A DNA stretch of 64,000 nt, taken from the NCBI GenBank assembly GCA_964007475.1, contig CAXFZM010000342.1, positions 1-64,000 of the forward strand, in the 5' to 3' direction. Each line of letters opens with the position of its first letter. Within the stretch, counting starts at the first letter, position 1. The translations under genes and the position numbers were made by a program. This document shows positions 54,832 to 64,000 of this stretch, piece after piece. Below the pieces are notes generated by a model. The model made no database searches and was not told where the DNA came from. It saw nothing but the letters and a program-made list of their open reading frames with translations. This stretch comes from Hybos culiciformis (taxonomy: Eukaryota > Arthropoda > Insecta > Diptera > Hybotidae).

Positions 54832-57603
54832 GCTTATTTTGACTATCTACCTGAAAGAAGATTACGAAATATGTCCAAGTCTTGTAAAGAAAACGTGATG
54901 CTTTTGATGGAAGCAAAAGCTAATAATGCCCGAGTGAAAAAATATGCGAAGGAGACAAGTGGAGTCATTCTTTCATCCAAAGATTTGCATAATTTAAGAA
55001 AAGAGATGACGAAAATACCTGGACCCAGTGAATTAGCCATAGCAGTAGAGATGTTAGAAAAAGAACATGGTGAGTATGTTTACTGTCAATATTATATTTT
55101 CGTGATATTTCAAAATAGTATTTTGACTCAAAATTGGCACCAATTTCCCCTTAAACTTTACATAAAGTTGCCTCTTAACTAGTTTTTATATTTTTTTAAT
55201 CGGCACTAAAAGACATTTATATTGAAAAAGACATTGCTTACTGAAAGGTAATTTTTAAAACCAATATAAAATTGTCTTTTAAAAACTTGAAGATGTCGTT
55301 TCGGAAGACAAAGTTGTAGTATCTGGCCCCTTCAATAGCCCCATGATTTTAATTTTTAGTTAAATAGTTATTTTTTTTAGATTCGGAAAATATACTGATT
55401 TTTATTTTCTGCTTTTTGGCATACATATATTTAAATAATAAAATAGTGTTCTTAAAATTTTATTTTATTGTTTTTTTCTATTTAACATTTTGTATCGGCC
55501 TTTTTTTTTAAATAAATTTGTATTAACATAAAAACAAATTTTTCCAGGGGTTAACGTTTCTCTTTATGTGGATGACAATAACATCCTAAAGGGGATCTTT
55601 TTTACCACTCCAAAAATGAAAGAAAATTTTCACCTTTATCCAGAAATAGTGTTCGTAGATGGCACGTACAAACTTCTAAATAATGATTACGTGCTGACAA
55701 CTTTTCTGGTCGAAAGTTCTGATGGACGAGGAGAAGTCGCAGGAGCCGCGTTATTAGCAACTGAAGAATCAAGCAGCATTGAATGGACTGCTCAACAATT
55801 TAGGAAAACTGATGAAGAAGCTTCCAGGAAAATTAAGTGCTTTATGACCGATAAAGATTTAGGAGAGAGAAAAGCTCTGGCAGCTGTATTTCCAGGAGTA
55901 GGATTGTATGCCGGTTCCACACTCTGAAGACATTTAATTTTCATATTAATGCAATGAAAGGTCTGCCAGTAGAGTTAAAGCAAGAATGCTTAAAAGTGTT
56001 ACAACAATTAACATACTCCAAGTCGGAAACGGAGTACAATAGTCTTTATACTCAATTTCAACTGGTTGCACCAAAAGATGTTCTAGAATACTACGACATA
56101 AACTGGCACAAAAATAAAGGTGAGTGGACTTTCTTTAGTATGCTCCAAGGTACATTTGGAAACTTCACCAACAATCAACTCGAATCACTACATCAAAAAA
56201 TGAAGCAAGTCATAAAGAAACGAAGCTCATTTCTGGAATTTATTAAATCATACATGATTTGGCTATCGGAACATGAGACAATAAGCAATTTTACATTATC
56301 AAATCAGATTCTAAAAGTACCAACTTCAATTAGCACTTCAAAAACATATGAAAAAGACTATATGACGCTACTATCGGAATACGCTTGGTGCCGAGTTAAA
56401 GAAGAACTTTCCAATGTACCAGTAATCTTGGAATTAGAAAATGAAATAGTAGAACCAGTCGCACATTTCTATTTGGGAAATGAAAAAAAAACGCCTAATT
56501 CATGTTCATGTGAATGTTACGTTTCTATGCAACTTCCATGCAGACATATATTTTCTATTAGAGTACACTACCAAATGCCTTTATATGAAAAAAGTTTATG
56601 CAAAGAGCGATGGACTAGAAATAATTCCTCAGACAGCTTGCATTTTTACTCCGATAAACAATCTCTTCCCGAAATGACAACAATTGAAGCATCTTCAACA
56701 ACCACTAAAGAAATTGACGTTGTTCGTACAACACCAAGAAAAAAAGATACCAAGTATGATCGCAAAAAGATATTTTCTGAACCTACAAGTCAAATGAATG
56801 AGTTGGCCAGTTTGGCTGTGGGAGAAAAATTTCAAGAAAGAAAATCTCTAATAGAATTCATAGTAGAGTCTTGGAAAAGAAATGTAGAAGTATCGATTCC
56901 AAATACATCAAGTGAAATAAACAGGAAAACAGGGGTTTGCACTGACGATACAAATAAAAATCAGATTTGCAAAAATGACACGAGTAGTTGCCTGGAAAGA
57001 ATAAATTTGCCTGAATCTACTGTTATTCAAGGCCGTCCAAGAGGATTTCTCCGAACAACTTATAGTTTTCCAAAAAAAAAACAACTGTAGCAAGTAAACC
57101 GTCAAATAAAAACTTAGTGGACATTTCATATGAGGAAGTTGAATTTACCACGTGACAATTTGAAGAAGTACAACTCACTCCAAAAGCACTGGCAAAAGGA
57201 CGACCAAAAGGAACGAAGAAAACAAACGTTATCGGATTATTTGTAAAAGGACAGGAACAGGGTGCGAAAAAAAACACGCCAAGGAACTTGGAACTGTTGC
57301 GATCTGTTGAGGTAAAAAATCACATTAACCTTCAACTAATATTATTTTCACATGAATTTTCTACTTAATAATACTAAATTCATTTTATACCTTGGTCGCA
57401 CCTGAAAATATTTTCGGAATTTTCGTTTCCTGGAACTTTGTGGAAATTACCATACCATATAAATATTATTCCAAAAATTTAAGTTTCCAGTTCTGTTTCC
57501 ACTTAGTCAGTTCCTTTCAGCTACTTTTTCCTAGATTTGGCATCGTTGTGTCAAAATGTTAAAAAATTAAAACAAACTCAAAATCTAAAATTTACATAAC
57601 TAC

Positions 57604-57680
57604 TATTTATTTATTTGACGTTTCGATGTTTGTATTTCTGAAGATGATGTCACAGAACATCTAAACCTCAAATAAATAAA
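57604..57680. repeat. Hairpin ATTTATTTGACGTTTCGATG..CATCTAAACCTCAAATAAAT
   Basis: An imperfect inverted pair about 20 bp long brackets TTCTGAAGATGATGTCA. This is the kind of GAAGATG plus ACGTTTCGATG tail commonly seen at 3' ends of certain insect LINE or Penelope elements, followed here by AAATAAATAAATAA. No coding part of such an element is present. Confidence 0.5.
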
Positions 57681-57741
57681 TAATATATCACTATCCCCCC
57701 CATATACATGTAGGGGCAACACTACAAGTTTTACTTTCGGC

Positions 57742-57830
57742 CGTGTCAAGTAAACCTCAGCCAAGCTAACAACGCACAGTCAACAACTGCGCAGTTGTTA
57801 ACGAAGCTGGCAGAGTGTTCACTTGACACG
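57742..57830. mobile_element. 89-bp palindromic MITE-like element
   Basis: CGTGTCAAGT at the left is the exact complement of ACTTGACACG at the right, and the centre CAACAACTGCGCAGTTGTT is a near-perfect palindrome. The whole can fold on itself. Confidence 0.6.
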
Positions 57831-58344
57831 CCACACAAAATTAATCAGGAAACGTCAGAAAAAGAAAAAACTCCTTCTTCTGATTCTAGTTTTAGAAACG
57901 ACAAGTCATAAAATTTAACTAATTTTATTTTTTTATCAAAGTAATTAACTTTAGTTTTTATCAAAGTAATTAACTTTAGTTTTATCAAAGTAATTGATTT
58001 TATTTTTATCAAACAAATAAATTGTATTAACTAAAATCTAAAGGATTTTATCTACATAAAATATTCAATTAATTCAAAAGAATTGAATTAAAATAAAACG
58101 AAGAATTCAAACTCAAGTGGAATTATTACGTAGGAATTAAAATAAATTTAACTACGAATTTATTTAATAAAAAATAAAAAAAAAAAAAAAAACTTTAAAC
58201 CTATTATAATTAAGGTTATAACACGATCGATATTATTTAAGTTTAAGAAAAAGAAAGAGATTAATAAAGTGATTAATAACTGTGAAAAAGGAATAAGTGG
58301 GAATTTTATTTTTCACTTCTACAAAAGAAATCAACAGATACATC

Positions 58345-59817
58345 CTAAACGCTGTTTCGAAGATTAAAATGAAGATTTTTTTTGAATGTGTGTGGAACTT
58401 GATGAAATCCCGAGTAAAGGTCGAGTACAGTAAAAAATTTTGATCTGCCTAAATTGTCTAAAATATCTTCTATTCTTGGCAGTGGATATTTGTCTGCAAT
58501 TAGTTTTTTATTTACTAGACGGTAATCTATGCATAATCTCCATTTCTTATCTGAACCTTTCTTAGGCACTAAAATGATAGGGCTGTTAAAATTGGATTGG
58601 CTTGGTTCAATAAGATCATTTTTTAAAAGTTTATTGACTTGATTGTCGATTTCCTGTTTTTGTGAATATGGAAGTCTATAATTCTTCACATATACTGGAG
58701 TATTGTTATCTATTCTTAAGTTTTGTGTATAGAAATTGTTTGTTGTCATTTTGTCATCTTTCATATGGAAAATATTACTATATTGTTCACATAAATTTAA
58801 TAATTTTTCTTGGTATTGCGGTTTGGTATTTTTAGATATTATTTGAAGCAATTCTTTTGTTCTATTTTGATTTTTATTTGTGTCAATTCTTAGGATGTTA
58901 AAATTTGAAAGAGGTTCTGATTTAAGTGAAATGTTTTTAGGAATTATTCGGATTTTATCTGATAAATTTAAAACTTTAATTAAAGGAGTTTTTGAAGAAA
59001 CTATCGTACGTGGAATGAAAATATCTGGTGCGATTTCTTGATCAAGCACTACACAAGGAGAATCATTTGGAAGAATAAAAGTACGAATGACTTCGCATCT
59101 AGAAGGTAAAACAATTGAATTTTCACTAGGGTTTTCTAAAATTGGAATTGAAAAAGAATAAGAATTATTGTTGAGTGTTAATTGCATAGAATCATAATTT
59201 ATTTGACACTTATAAAATTTGAGAAAGTCTTTGCCTAAAATACCATCCGAAGGGATATTAAATTCATCTGGAACAACGTGAAGTAAACAAGATAAAATTG
59301 TATGTTTAAAATGAAAGTCGACATTGATTGTACCTAAACTTTTTATAGAATTTTGTGTAATTCCCAAAATGCTTATAATATTGTTAGAATTTAGATTATT
59401 TTTTAAGTTAAAATTTGTATCGATTGATGAAATTTTTATTAGTGAAATATCTGCCTGAGTATCGACTAGAAATGTTGAGCCTTGAAAATTTAATTTAGAA
59501 TTTAGAATAATGAAATCAGAGAAATTTGGATTTACGTTAAAAACATTTTTTGTAGATACTTTAGATTTATTATTTAAATTTGGATAATAATTAGTAGAAT
59601 TTTTATTTTCTTTTGAAAAATTTGTATTTAGCGTAGCATTTGGTCTTAAGTTAGAATTATAAAAAATTTTTGTTTTATTCGAATTTGAATGAGAGTTATT
59701 ATTAAATTGTGTACTAGGATAAGTGTAATGTGTATTAAAAGCGTTAGTATTTAATTTTGATGTACACGCATTTGATCTTGTTCCCCCTGGCCGTTTTGGG
59801 GGGCCTGGTCGTTTCCC
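58345..59817 (-). pseudogene. Gypsy element 2 Pol, truncated, protease mutated
   Basis: Entered by -1 frameshift at 59811-59817 and open to 58345. Protease: FLVDTQADISLIKI (Asp codon at 59463-59461), where the family has D-T-G; the Gly is replaced by Gln, which should abolish activity. SDGILGKDFLKFYK follows. Then DTPVYVKNYRLPYSQKQEID, DLIEPSQSNFNSPIILVPKK, KWRLCIDYRLVNKKL and the start of RT to FTVLDLYSGFHQVP. The next residues (HTFKKNLHFNLRNSV) come from the inverted LTR piece, so RT catalytic YxDD, RNase H and integrase are all absent. Confidence 0.85.
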
Positions 59818-61073
59818 GCGTATCGTACGTAGTTATTTTGATTGAAATTTCTATTCGCTTGAGGAAATGCTCGTGGATTTGCATTATTAAAGTTCCCACG
59901 ATTATTATTAAAGTTACCTCGATTATTATTAAAATTTCTGCGATTATTATTGAAATTACCTCGGTTATTGTACAAATTATTTCTATAGTTATTGTTTTGA
60001 AAATTGTTATTTAAAAAATTGTGATTTTGTTGTCTGAAATTTCCCCTATTATGATTTCCACGAAAATTATTATTGGAACGATTTCCATAAGAATTTCTAA
60101 ACGAATTATTATTATTTTTTGTTCTAAACGACAGAACCTGTTTTTCTTGTGATTGTAAATCTATTTCTATTAAAAATTTTGAGACTACTTCTCTAGGATC
60201 TTGAAATTGGGTCGATGATAAAACGGCTTTGGTCAGATCAGATCTTGCATTATTTCTGCACATTTCAACTGTTTTTTCAATACAAATTTCTTTAGCTTTC
60301 TGTGTTGGTATACCTTCTAAGACAAGTGAACGACGAAAAGCTTCAGCCAATTCATTAGCTTTTTCCGAAAAATTTTGTAATGTGTTCCTATCCGTTCTCA
60401 AAGCTTTTATTTTTCCCTCTATAATTTTCGAACTTTCTGGTCTTATTGAATTATTAAGATCTTGTTTAATAAGTTCTACCGTATTAGAAGTATCAGCTAT
60501 CGATTCGCGAGCTGTACCATCAAGTTTTGATAAAATAAAAGTAGCTAATAAATTTTTTAAGTCTTGTGTTTCTGCTAGTCTGTCTAATAAATTTATTGAA
60601 TCGATGAAAGATTTAAGTGATAATGGATCACCACTATAATTTCTATTTATTTGTGCACTAGCTGTACGCAAAAATTCAACATTAGAAAGAGCCATTTTGT
60701 CAAGAGTATCGTCAAATTTTTCTTCAGAACTATCTGATTCCACTGAACTCTGTTCTGTATCGCTTTGATTTATTTCGATCTGTATCAGAATATCTTTTGG
60801 AATTAGATCTTCGCACTTTAATAGTTTGAAGCTTTCTTGTAACTTATCGTAACAATACTGACGATCTTTAGCTAAAATTTGAGTATGTTGTTCTTCGAAT
60901 GTAATACAAGCTTGAACAACTGTCTGTACGTAGACGTTATATGTTTCTACAATATTTAATTTAATTGCTTTTAATGTTTTTGAATTTGTTGGTTTAAGGT
61001 CTTTTTGAATACGTTTGTAAGCCTTACGAAAATTAAGTTTAGCTGTTTGAATTTCGAGACGAGCTTCATCCAT
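59751..61073 (-). CDS. gag: Gypsy element 2 Gag
   Basis: 440 residues, intact frame. N-terminal helical, basic-acidic region (MDEARLEIQTAKLNFRKAYK), acidic patch ESDSSEEKFDD near residue 116, capsid region (SGDPLSLKSFIDSINLLDRL, then SEKANELAEAFRRSLVLEGI), and a C-terminal Asn/Arg/Phe/Gly tail with four NFNNNRGNFNNNR-type repeats (about 59880-59960). As in element 1 there is no CCHC knuckle. It ends MRVHQN, stop, 20 codons beyond the slippery heptamer. Confidence 0.85.
   Translation of the reverse strand: MDEARLEIQTAKLNFRKAYKRIQKDLKPTNSKTLKAIKLNIVETYNVYVQTVVQACITFEEQHTQILAKDRQYCYDKLQESFKLLKCEDLIPKDILIQIEINQSDTEQSSVESDSSEEKFDDTLDKMALSNVEFLRTASAQINRNYSGDPLSLKSFIDSINLLDRLAETQDLKNLLATFILSKLDGTARESIADTSNTVELIKQDLNNSIRPESSKIIEGKIKALRTDRNTLQNFSEKANELAEAFRRSLVLEGIPTQKAKEICIEKTVEMCRNNARSDLTKAVLSSTQFQDPREVVSKFLIEIDLQSQEKQVLSFRTKNNNNSFRNSYGNRSNNNFRGNHNRGNFRQQNHNFLNNNFQNNNYRNNLYNNRGNFNNNRRNFNNNRGNFNNNRGNFNNANPRAFPQANRNFNQNNYVRYAGNDQAPQNGQGEQDQMRVHQN
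59780..59817 (-). promoter_or_regulatory. Gypsy element 2 -1 frameshift signal
   Basis: The same heptamer G GGA AAC in gag phase (59817-59811) as element 1, followed by CAGGCCCCCCAAAACGGCCA then GGGGG, which can form a C5/G5 stem 8-10 bases downstream. Confidence 0.8.
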
Positions 61074-63155
61074 AAAAAAAAATTTTACGAAATTAGAATA
61101 TTTGCGTAGTGGATACCTTGTATTGAGATATTAAAATAATTTAGGAATGGTTACCTTATATTGTAGTCCTATTAAAATAATTGAGGAATGGTTACCTTAT
61201 ATTGTAGTCCCCTTAAAATAATTGAGGAATGGTTACCTTATATTGTAGTCCCCTTAAAATAATTGAGGAGTGGTTACCTTATGTTGTATATGCAAAATTA
61301 GATCCGGTTGTTATTGGAATATGAATCACTTCCAGCGAAAATAAAGATGCCAAATAAAATAAAGCAAAATTTTGCTTAACATAATTTTGCTTATGTTAAA
61401 CCATTTTTAATTATGCAATTTTAAATCAAAATTGAAATATGTAGTAACATGTAAAAAGTAATAATATAATAATAAGTAATAATAAGTAATAATAAGAGAT
61501 ATTATTATAACTTTATTTATTTTCGAAGAAGAAAAAAAAATTTGAAGAAATCAATTCAAAGTAAATGATGTAATATTCAATTGCAAAATTTTTATGTGGA
61601 ATAATAAGTTCAAAGTAAATTATGTAAAATTATGTAATTCTTAACTATGTAATATTTATTTTTAATTTAAAAATTTTTTTTTTTCATTTATATATTTAAT
61701 ATATTTATATTTTATATTTAATATTTAATATTTAATTTTTAGTAATTGTAAAATAATATAGGATAATTTTTGTAATATAAAAATTTTTGAAACAGTGCAC
61801 ATCCAAATATTAAAATTTAAAAAAATTTGATTGAAATTGAAAGATTTGAAAATTATTTACTTAAGTTGAAAAATAAAAATTGTTTATGTAAAATTTGGAT
61901 ATACATTGTTTTATCTTATTTTAATTAAAATTTATAAAAATATATTTAAAAATTTATTTGTATAAAAAAAATTATTAATTAGTGAAGTACTTGTTGTTGA
62001 TTTTGCTGCTGCTTCTAGTTGACTGCTTTGCTGTTGATAATTGAATTTTCGTAGCTGCTGCTGCTGTTGTCGTTTCTGCTGCTCATGATGTTGTTGTTGA
62101 TGTTATGTTTTTTTATTTTTTTTTTATTTATTTTTAATTTTATTTTTTTTATTTATTTTCTGTTATTTAAAAAAAAATATTTTTTTTTCAATTTATATAA
62201 GGAGTTCGAAAAGAAATTCCTATATTTCGATTCGCTTTTTGGAAAATTATTTTTTTTAAAAATTTTTGAATTTATTTATTAGTTTTTATTTTTATCAAAA
62301 TTTATTTTGTTTTGAAGTGTCACTTTATTTATAAAAATTTTATGTATGAGAGAGAAATGTTTGAAATGTTTTCTTCTTTTTTTTTTTTCTTCAAACCAAT
62401 TTCAGTTTGTATGTATGTGTAATTTTTTTTTGAATTTTTTCTTTATTTTTTTTTTTCAACCATTTTTTTTTTTAATTGTATTTTTTTTTATAAAAAAGAT
62501 TTTTTTTTTTTCGTAGGTTTTTGCGCCTTTTTTTTTTTTTTTTTTGTCTTGTGGCGTGATTTTATTTTTGAAAAATTTTTTTTCAATTATAAATTTTTAT
62601 GTCGCCATTATTTTTTTTCTTGTCTTTTTTTTTTTTTTTTTTTTTTTTTATTTTAGGATTTTATTTTTTTTTTTTTTCAGGAATTTTAAGGTAGATAAAG
62701 GTAAGTTAATTAAATTTAAAAATTATTTCTTTAATTTTAATTTTTCTTTTTACAAATTTTATTTTCAAATTTTTCTTTTTTTTTCAAAATTGTTTTTCAA
62801 AATTTTTTTTTTCAAAATTTTCTTTAATTCTAGGGCTATTTTAATAAAATTTTCCCTTTTTCAAATTTTTATTTTTGAAAATTAATTTTAATTTTCATTT
62901 TATTTTTTCAATTAAATAATTAGGAAATTTGAAATTAATTATTTTTTTTCTCATTTCATTTCTCTCCACATAAAAAAAAATTTCTTTATTTAATAAAAAT
63001 TTTAATCAGATGTCGAAATAAATATTTTTAAAATTTTAAATAATTTTTTATTTGAAAATAAATTTAATTTTCTTTTTTTTTTTTCATTTATTCTTTTTTT
63101 TTTCAAAATTTTAATAGTTACTTTTTAAAATAAAAAAATTCCAGCCTGCCTAAAT
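61074..63155 (-). other. Gypsy element 2 leader
   Basis: A/T-rich, with long T-runs on the plus strand. Unlike element 1 it shows no convincing small ORF on the element strand; plus-strand poly-Phe frames (62067-62282, 62544-62885) are artefacts of T-runs. CTGCTGCT repeats at 61995-62095 would encode Gln/Ala-type runs in any frame. Confidence 0.5.
61131..61294. repeat. 41-bp tandem repeat, four units
   Basis: Units start TTAAAATAATTGAGGAATGG at 61131, 61172, 61213 and 61254, exactly 41 bp apart, with a few substitutions; located about 60 bp upstream of the gag start on the element strand. Confidence 0.95.
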
Positions 63156-63175
63156 GGCAGCTGTCACGGTCGCCA
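63156..63175 (-). promoter_or_regulatory. Gypsy element 2 primer binding site (tRNA-Arg type)
   Basis: TGGCGACCGTGACAG directly follows the LTR end ATCACA on the minus strand; it matches the tRNA-Arg-type site I recall for mdg1 and 412. Confidence 0.75.
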
Positions 63176-63523
63176 TGTGATACCTCTAGGGTATCTTTGA
63201 ATAAAAACAGGTGATTATACTTCAAACTTATATTTTATTATGTCAACTGTTTAAGAGGTGATTATCAACTGACTGCTTAAAACTAAGTACATAGACGTCT
63301 TATACTTTCTTATTAACTAATACTACGATAACTTAACGAATAATAATAATAAAAGAAAGAGAGCGTATAATATACAATGTATATAGTATTATGTACATAA
63401 TGATAAGGGGGCATTACAAAAAGTTGTATAAATTTTTTTCATCTTTGTGTAGTATAAAATGAAAAAATTGTATACATCTTTTACACACATTCAAAAAAAA
63501 TCTTCATTTTAATCTTCGAAACA
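63176..63523 (-). repeat. Gypsy element 2, 5' LTR
   Basis: On the minus strand it begins TGTTTCGAAGATTAAAATG and ends ATCACA, 348 bp, TG..CA ends. The outer border is inferred from the inverted copy of its first 41 bases at 58353-58393. Confidence 0.75.
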
Positions 63524-63656
63524 GCCTGTGTAAATGGGGGGTATAGTCTGTCAAATTCGTCGTTTTTATTTTAAAAAATCAGAATCATATCACATACAGG
63601 CGTTAAACATATTGAAAAATTAAAACAATTGATAAGCCATCTTTTGTCTCTTTCAG

Positions 63657-64000
63657 CCATCTGAGACGACTCTTCCGAAACAAGAATCAAAAAGAATTGA
63701 GGAAGACTCCACTGAATTAGACGTCAAAGAGCATCAGGTAAAAAAGTGTTTAAAATTTGCAGCAAAACCTGTTGAAGAGCAGGTACATTTATTGCTAGCC
63801 GCCTTCTTGTCAAAATCACAAATCGAAGAAGTTATAAAGGGAAAAAAAATCAAAATGGAATATGTAGCTACAATTCAACCCAGCGAAATGGGCGATAGCC
63901 TTGGAAACAATTACACCAACTTTAACATTCTTAAGGGTTTTTTTGAAAGAAATGCCTTTAAACCATTTAAGAACCTAATCAAAATGTAAGAATGGTCCAT
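63657..64000 (+). pseudogene. Partial second copy of the PHD-finger gene exon
   Basis: Plus-strand copy of the last exon of the minus-strand gene at 16154-16642, starting at the same TTTCAG acceptor. It reads ELDVKEHQVKKCLKFAAKPV with scattered changes, for example FERNAFKPF here against FEKNAFQPF in the first copy. A 5-bp deletion near 63983 changes the frame and gives a stop right before the PHD finger. Similarity to the first copy begins shortly before the acceptor (CATCTTTTGTCTCTTTCAG). The window ends before the finger. Confidence 0.75.

Larger units (their letters stand above)
33086..57311 (+). pseudogene. MULE/ZSWIM-type transposase gene, split by nested retrotransposons
   Basis: DDE transposase-type protein of the Mutator-like family. 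Exon 1 (33086 or 33095 to 33360; SAEKYDFKIGHKF, CKHHGKPRN) and exon 2 (34091-34199; GCKAFIAI then NVAHNHPE) make a FAR1/WRKY-like zinc module ending in HNHP. Exon 3 (54832-55069; AYFDYLPERRLRN) continues in matching phase, and exon 4 starts at 55548. Blocks in exon 4: FVDGTYKLL (first Asp, about 55651), MTDKDLGERKAL (second Asp, about 55843), NNQLESLHQKMK (Glu, about 56173) and a SWIM finger CSCECY then PCRHI (56500-56550). Frames break near 55905-55930, again in nine A at 57072-57080, and a stop sits near 57154; the GRPKGTKK tail ends at a donor near 57311. Intron 2 holds the BEL element. Not functional as read. Confidence 0.65.
57312..58350. other. Gene-free stretch with two small palindromic repeats
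   Basis: Holds the hairpin at 57604-57680 and the palindromic element at 57742-57830, then A/T-rich sequence with three short repeats of ATCAAAGTAATTAACTTTAG (57936-58000). No ORF. Confidence 0.45.
58353..63523 (-). mobile_element. mdg1-like Ty3/Gypsy element 2, 3'-truncated and rearranged
   Basis: Minus-strand element with a 5' LTR (63176-63523), tRNA-Arg-type primer binding site, about 2.1-kb A/T-rich leader, gag, frameshift site and the start of pol. Pol stops within the RT palm at about 58394, where it is joined to a 41-43-bp piece identical to the start of its own LTR but in the opposite orientation (58351-58393 against 63483-63525). The rest of pol and the 3' LTR are missing. Gag differs strongly from that of element 1, so this is a different family of the same clade. 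Confidence 0.85.

Noticed and set aside
32930..57480. Terminal inverted repeats of the MULE-type element
   Set aside because: Sequences outside exon 1 and the last exon were compared by eye (around 32930-33020 against 57410-57540); only short TTCC-type matches were seen.
62067..62885. Phe-rich plus-strand ORFs
   Set aside because: Produced by T-runs in the leader of Gypsy element 2; no protein-like composition.

Overview
The window is AT-rich eukaryotic DNA, most likely from an insect or another arthropod. The evidence is spliced coding exons with GT/AG borders, a fragment of the animal gene furry, and animal-type transposons: Jockey-like LINE, BEL/Pao, mdg1-type Ty3/Gypsy, P/THAP, PIF/Harbinger, MULE and foldback. 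I cannot name the species. Almost all recognisable coding sequence is transposon-derived, and most of it is decayed.

Layout. 1-14 kb: a P-element-like transposase relic (780-1862), a MITE-like element (1873-2730), a Jockey-like LINE (2731-5432), a THAP two-exon remnant on the minus strand (8311-8650), a tRNA-derived SINE-like piece (about 9.6 kb) and a collapsed PIF/Harbinger element with a transposase remnant (11.97-12.39 kb) and a divergent Myb/SANT-like partner (12.7-13.46 kb). 14.8-19 kb: short-motif arrays (TACACGGA, GGCAGGGA) and a broken multi-exon PHD-finger gene (16154-18883, minus). A partial second copy of that gene, inverted, lies at the right edge (63657-64000).

19.1-33 kb: a very large foldback structure. 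Two inverted arms each carry, from inside to outside, about 1.1 kb of unique sequence, an array of a 147-bp satellite (about 33 units on the left, about 6 on the right) and a short outer segment. The 5.3-kb loop holds five clean exons of furry (27194-28895, minus) and a THAP first exon (29581-29654, minus).

33-57 kb: a MULE-type SWIM-zinc-finger transposase gene in at least four exons (33086-57311, plus, broken by frameshifts). Its second intron holds a complete BEL/Pao element (34388-52276, 5-bp target duplication) with a baculovirus-F-like envelope domain. That element was itself split by a very young, apparently intact mdg1-like Gypsy element on the opposite strand (36574-46351, 4-bp target duplication, LTRs identical by eye). 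The Gypsy element has three small ORFs between its 5' LTR and gag and a textbook -1 frameshift signal.

57-64 kb: small palindromic repeats and a second, truncated mdg1-like Gypsy element (58353-63523, minus) with a conserved frameshift heptamer, a mutated protease active site and an inverted LTR terminus at its broken end.

The genes do not form an operon or pathway; they are layers of nested insertion. The order inferred from nesting is: MULE gene, then BEL in its intron, then Gypsy in BEL. The strongest candidates for something undescribed are the furry-carrying foldback with an open-frame satellite, the small ORFs in the Gypsy leader, and the envelope-bearing BEL element.
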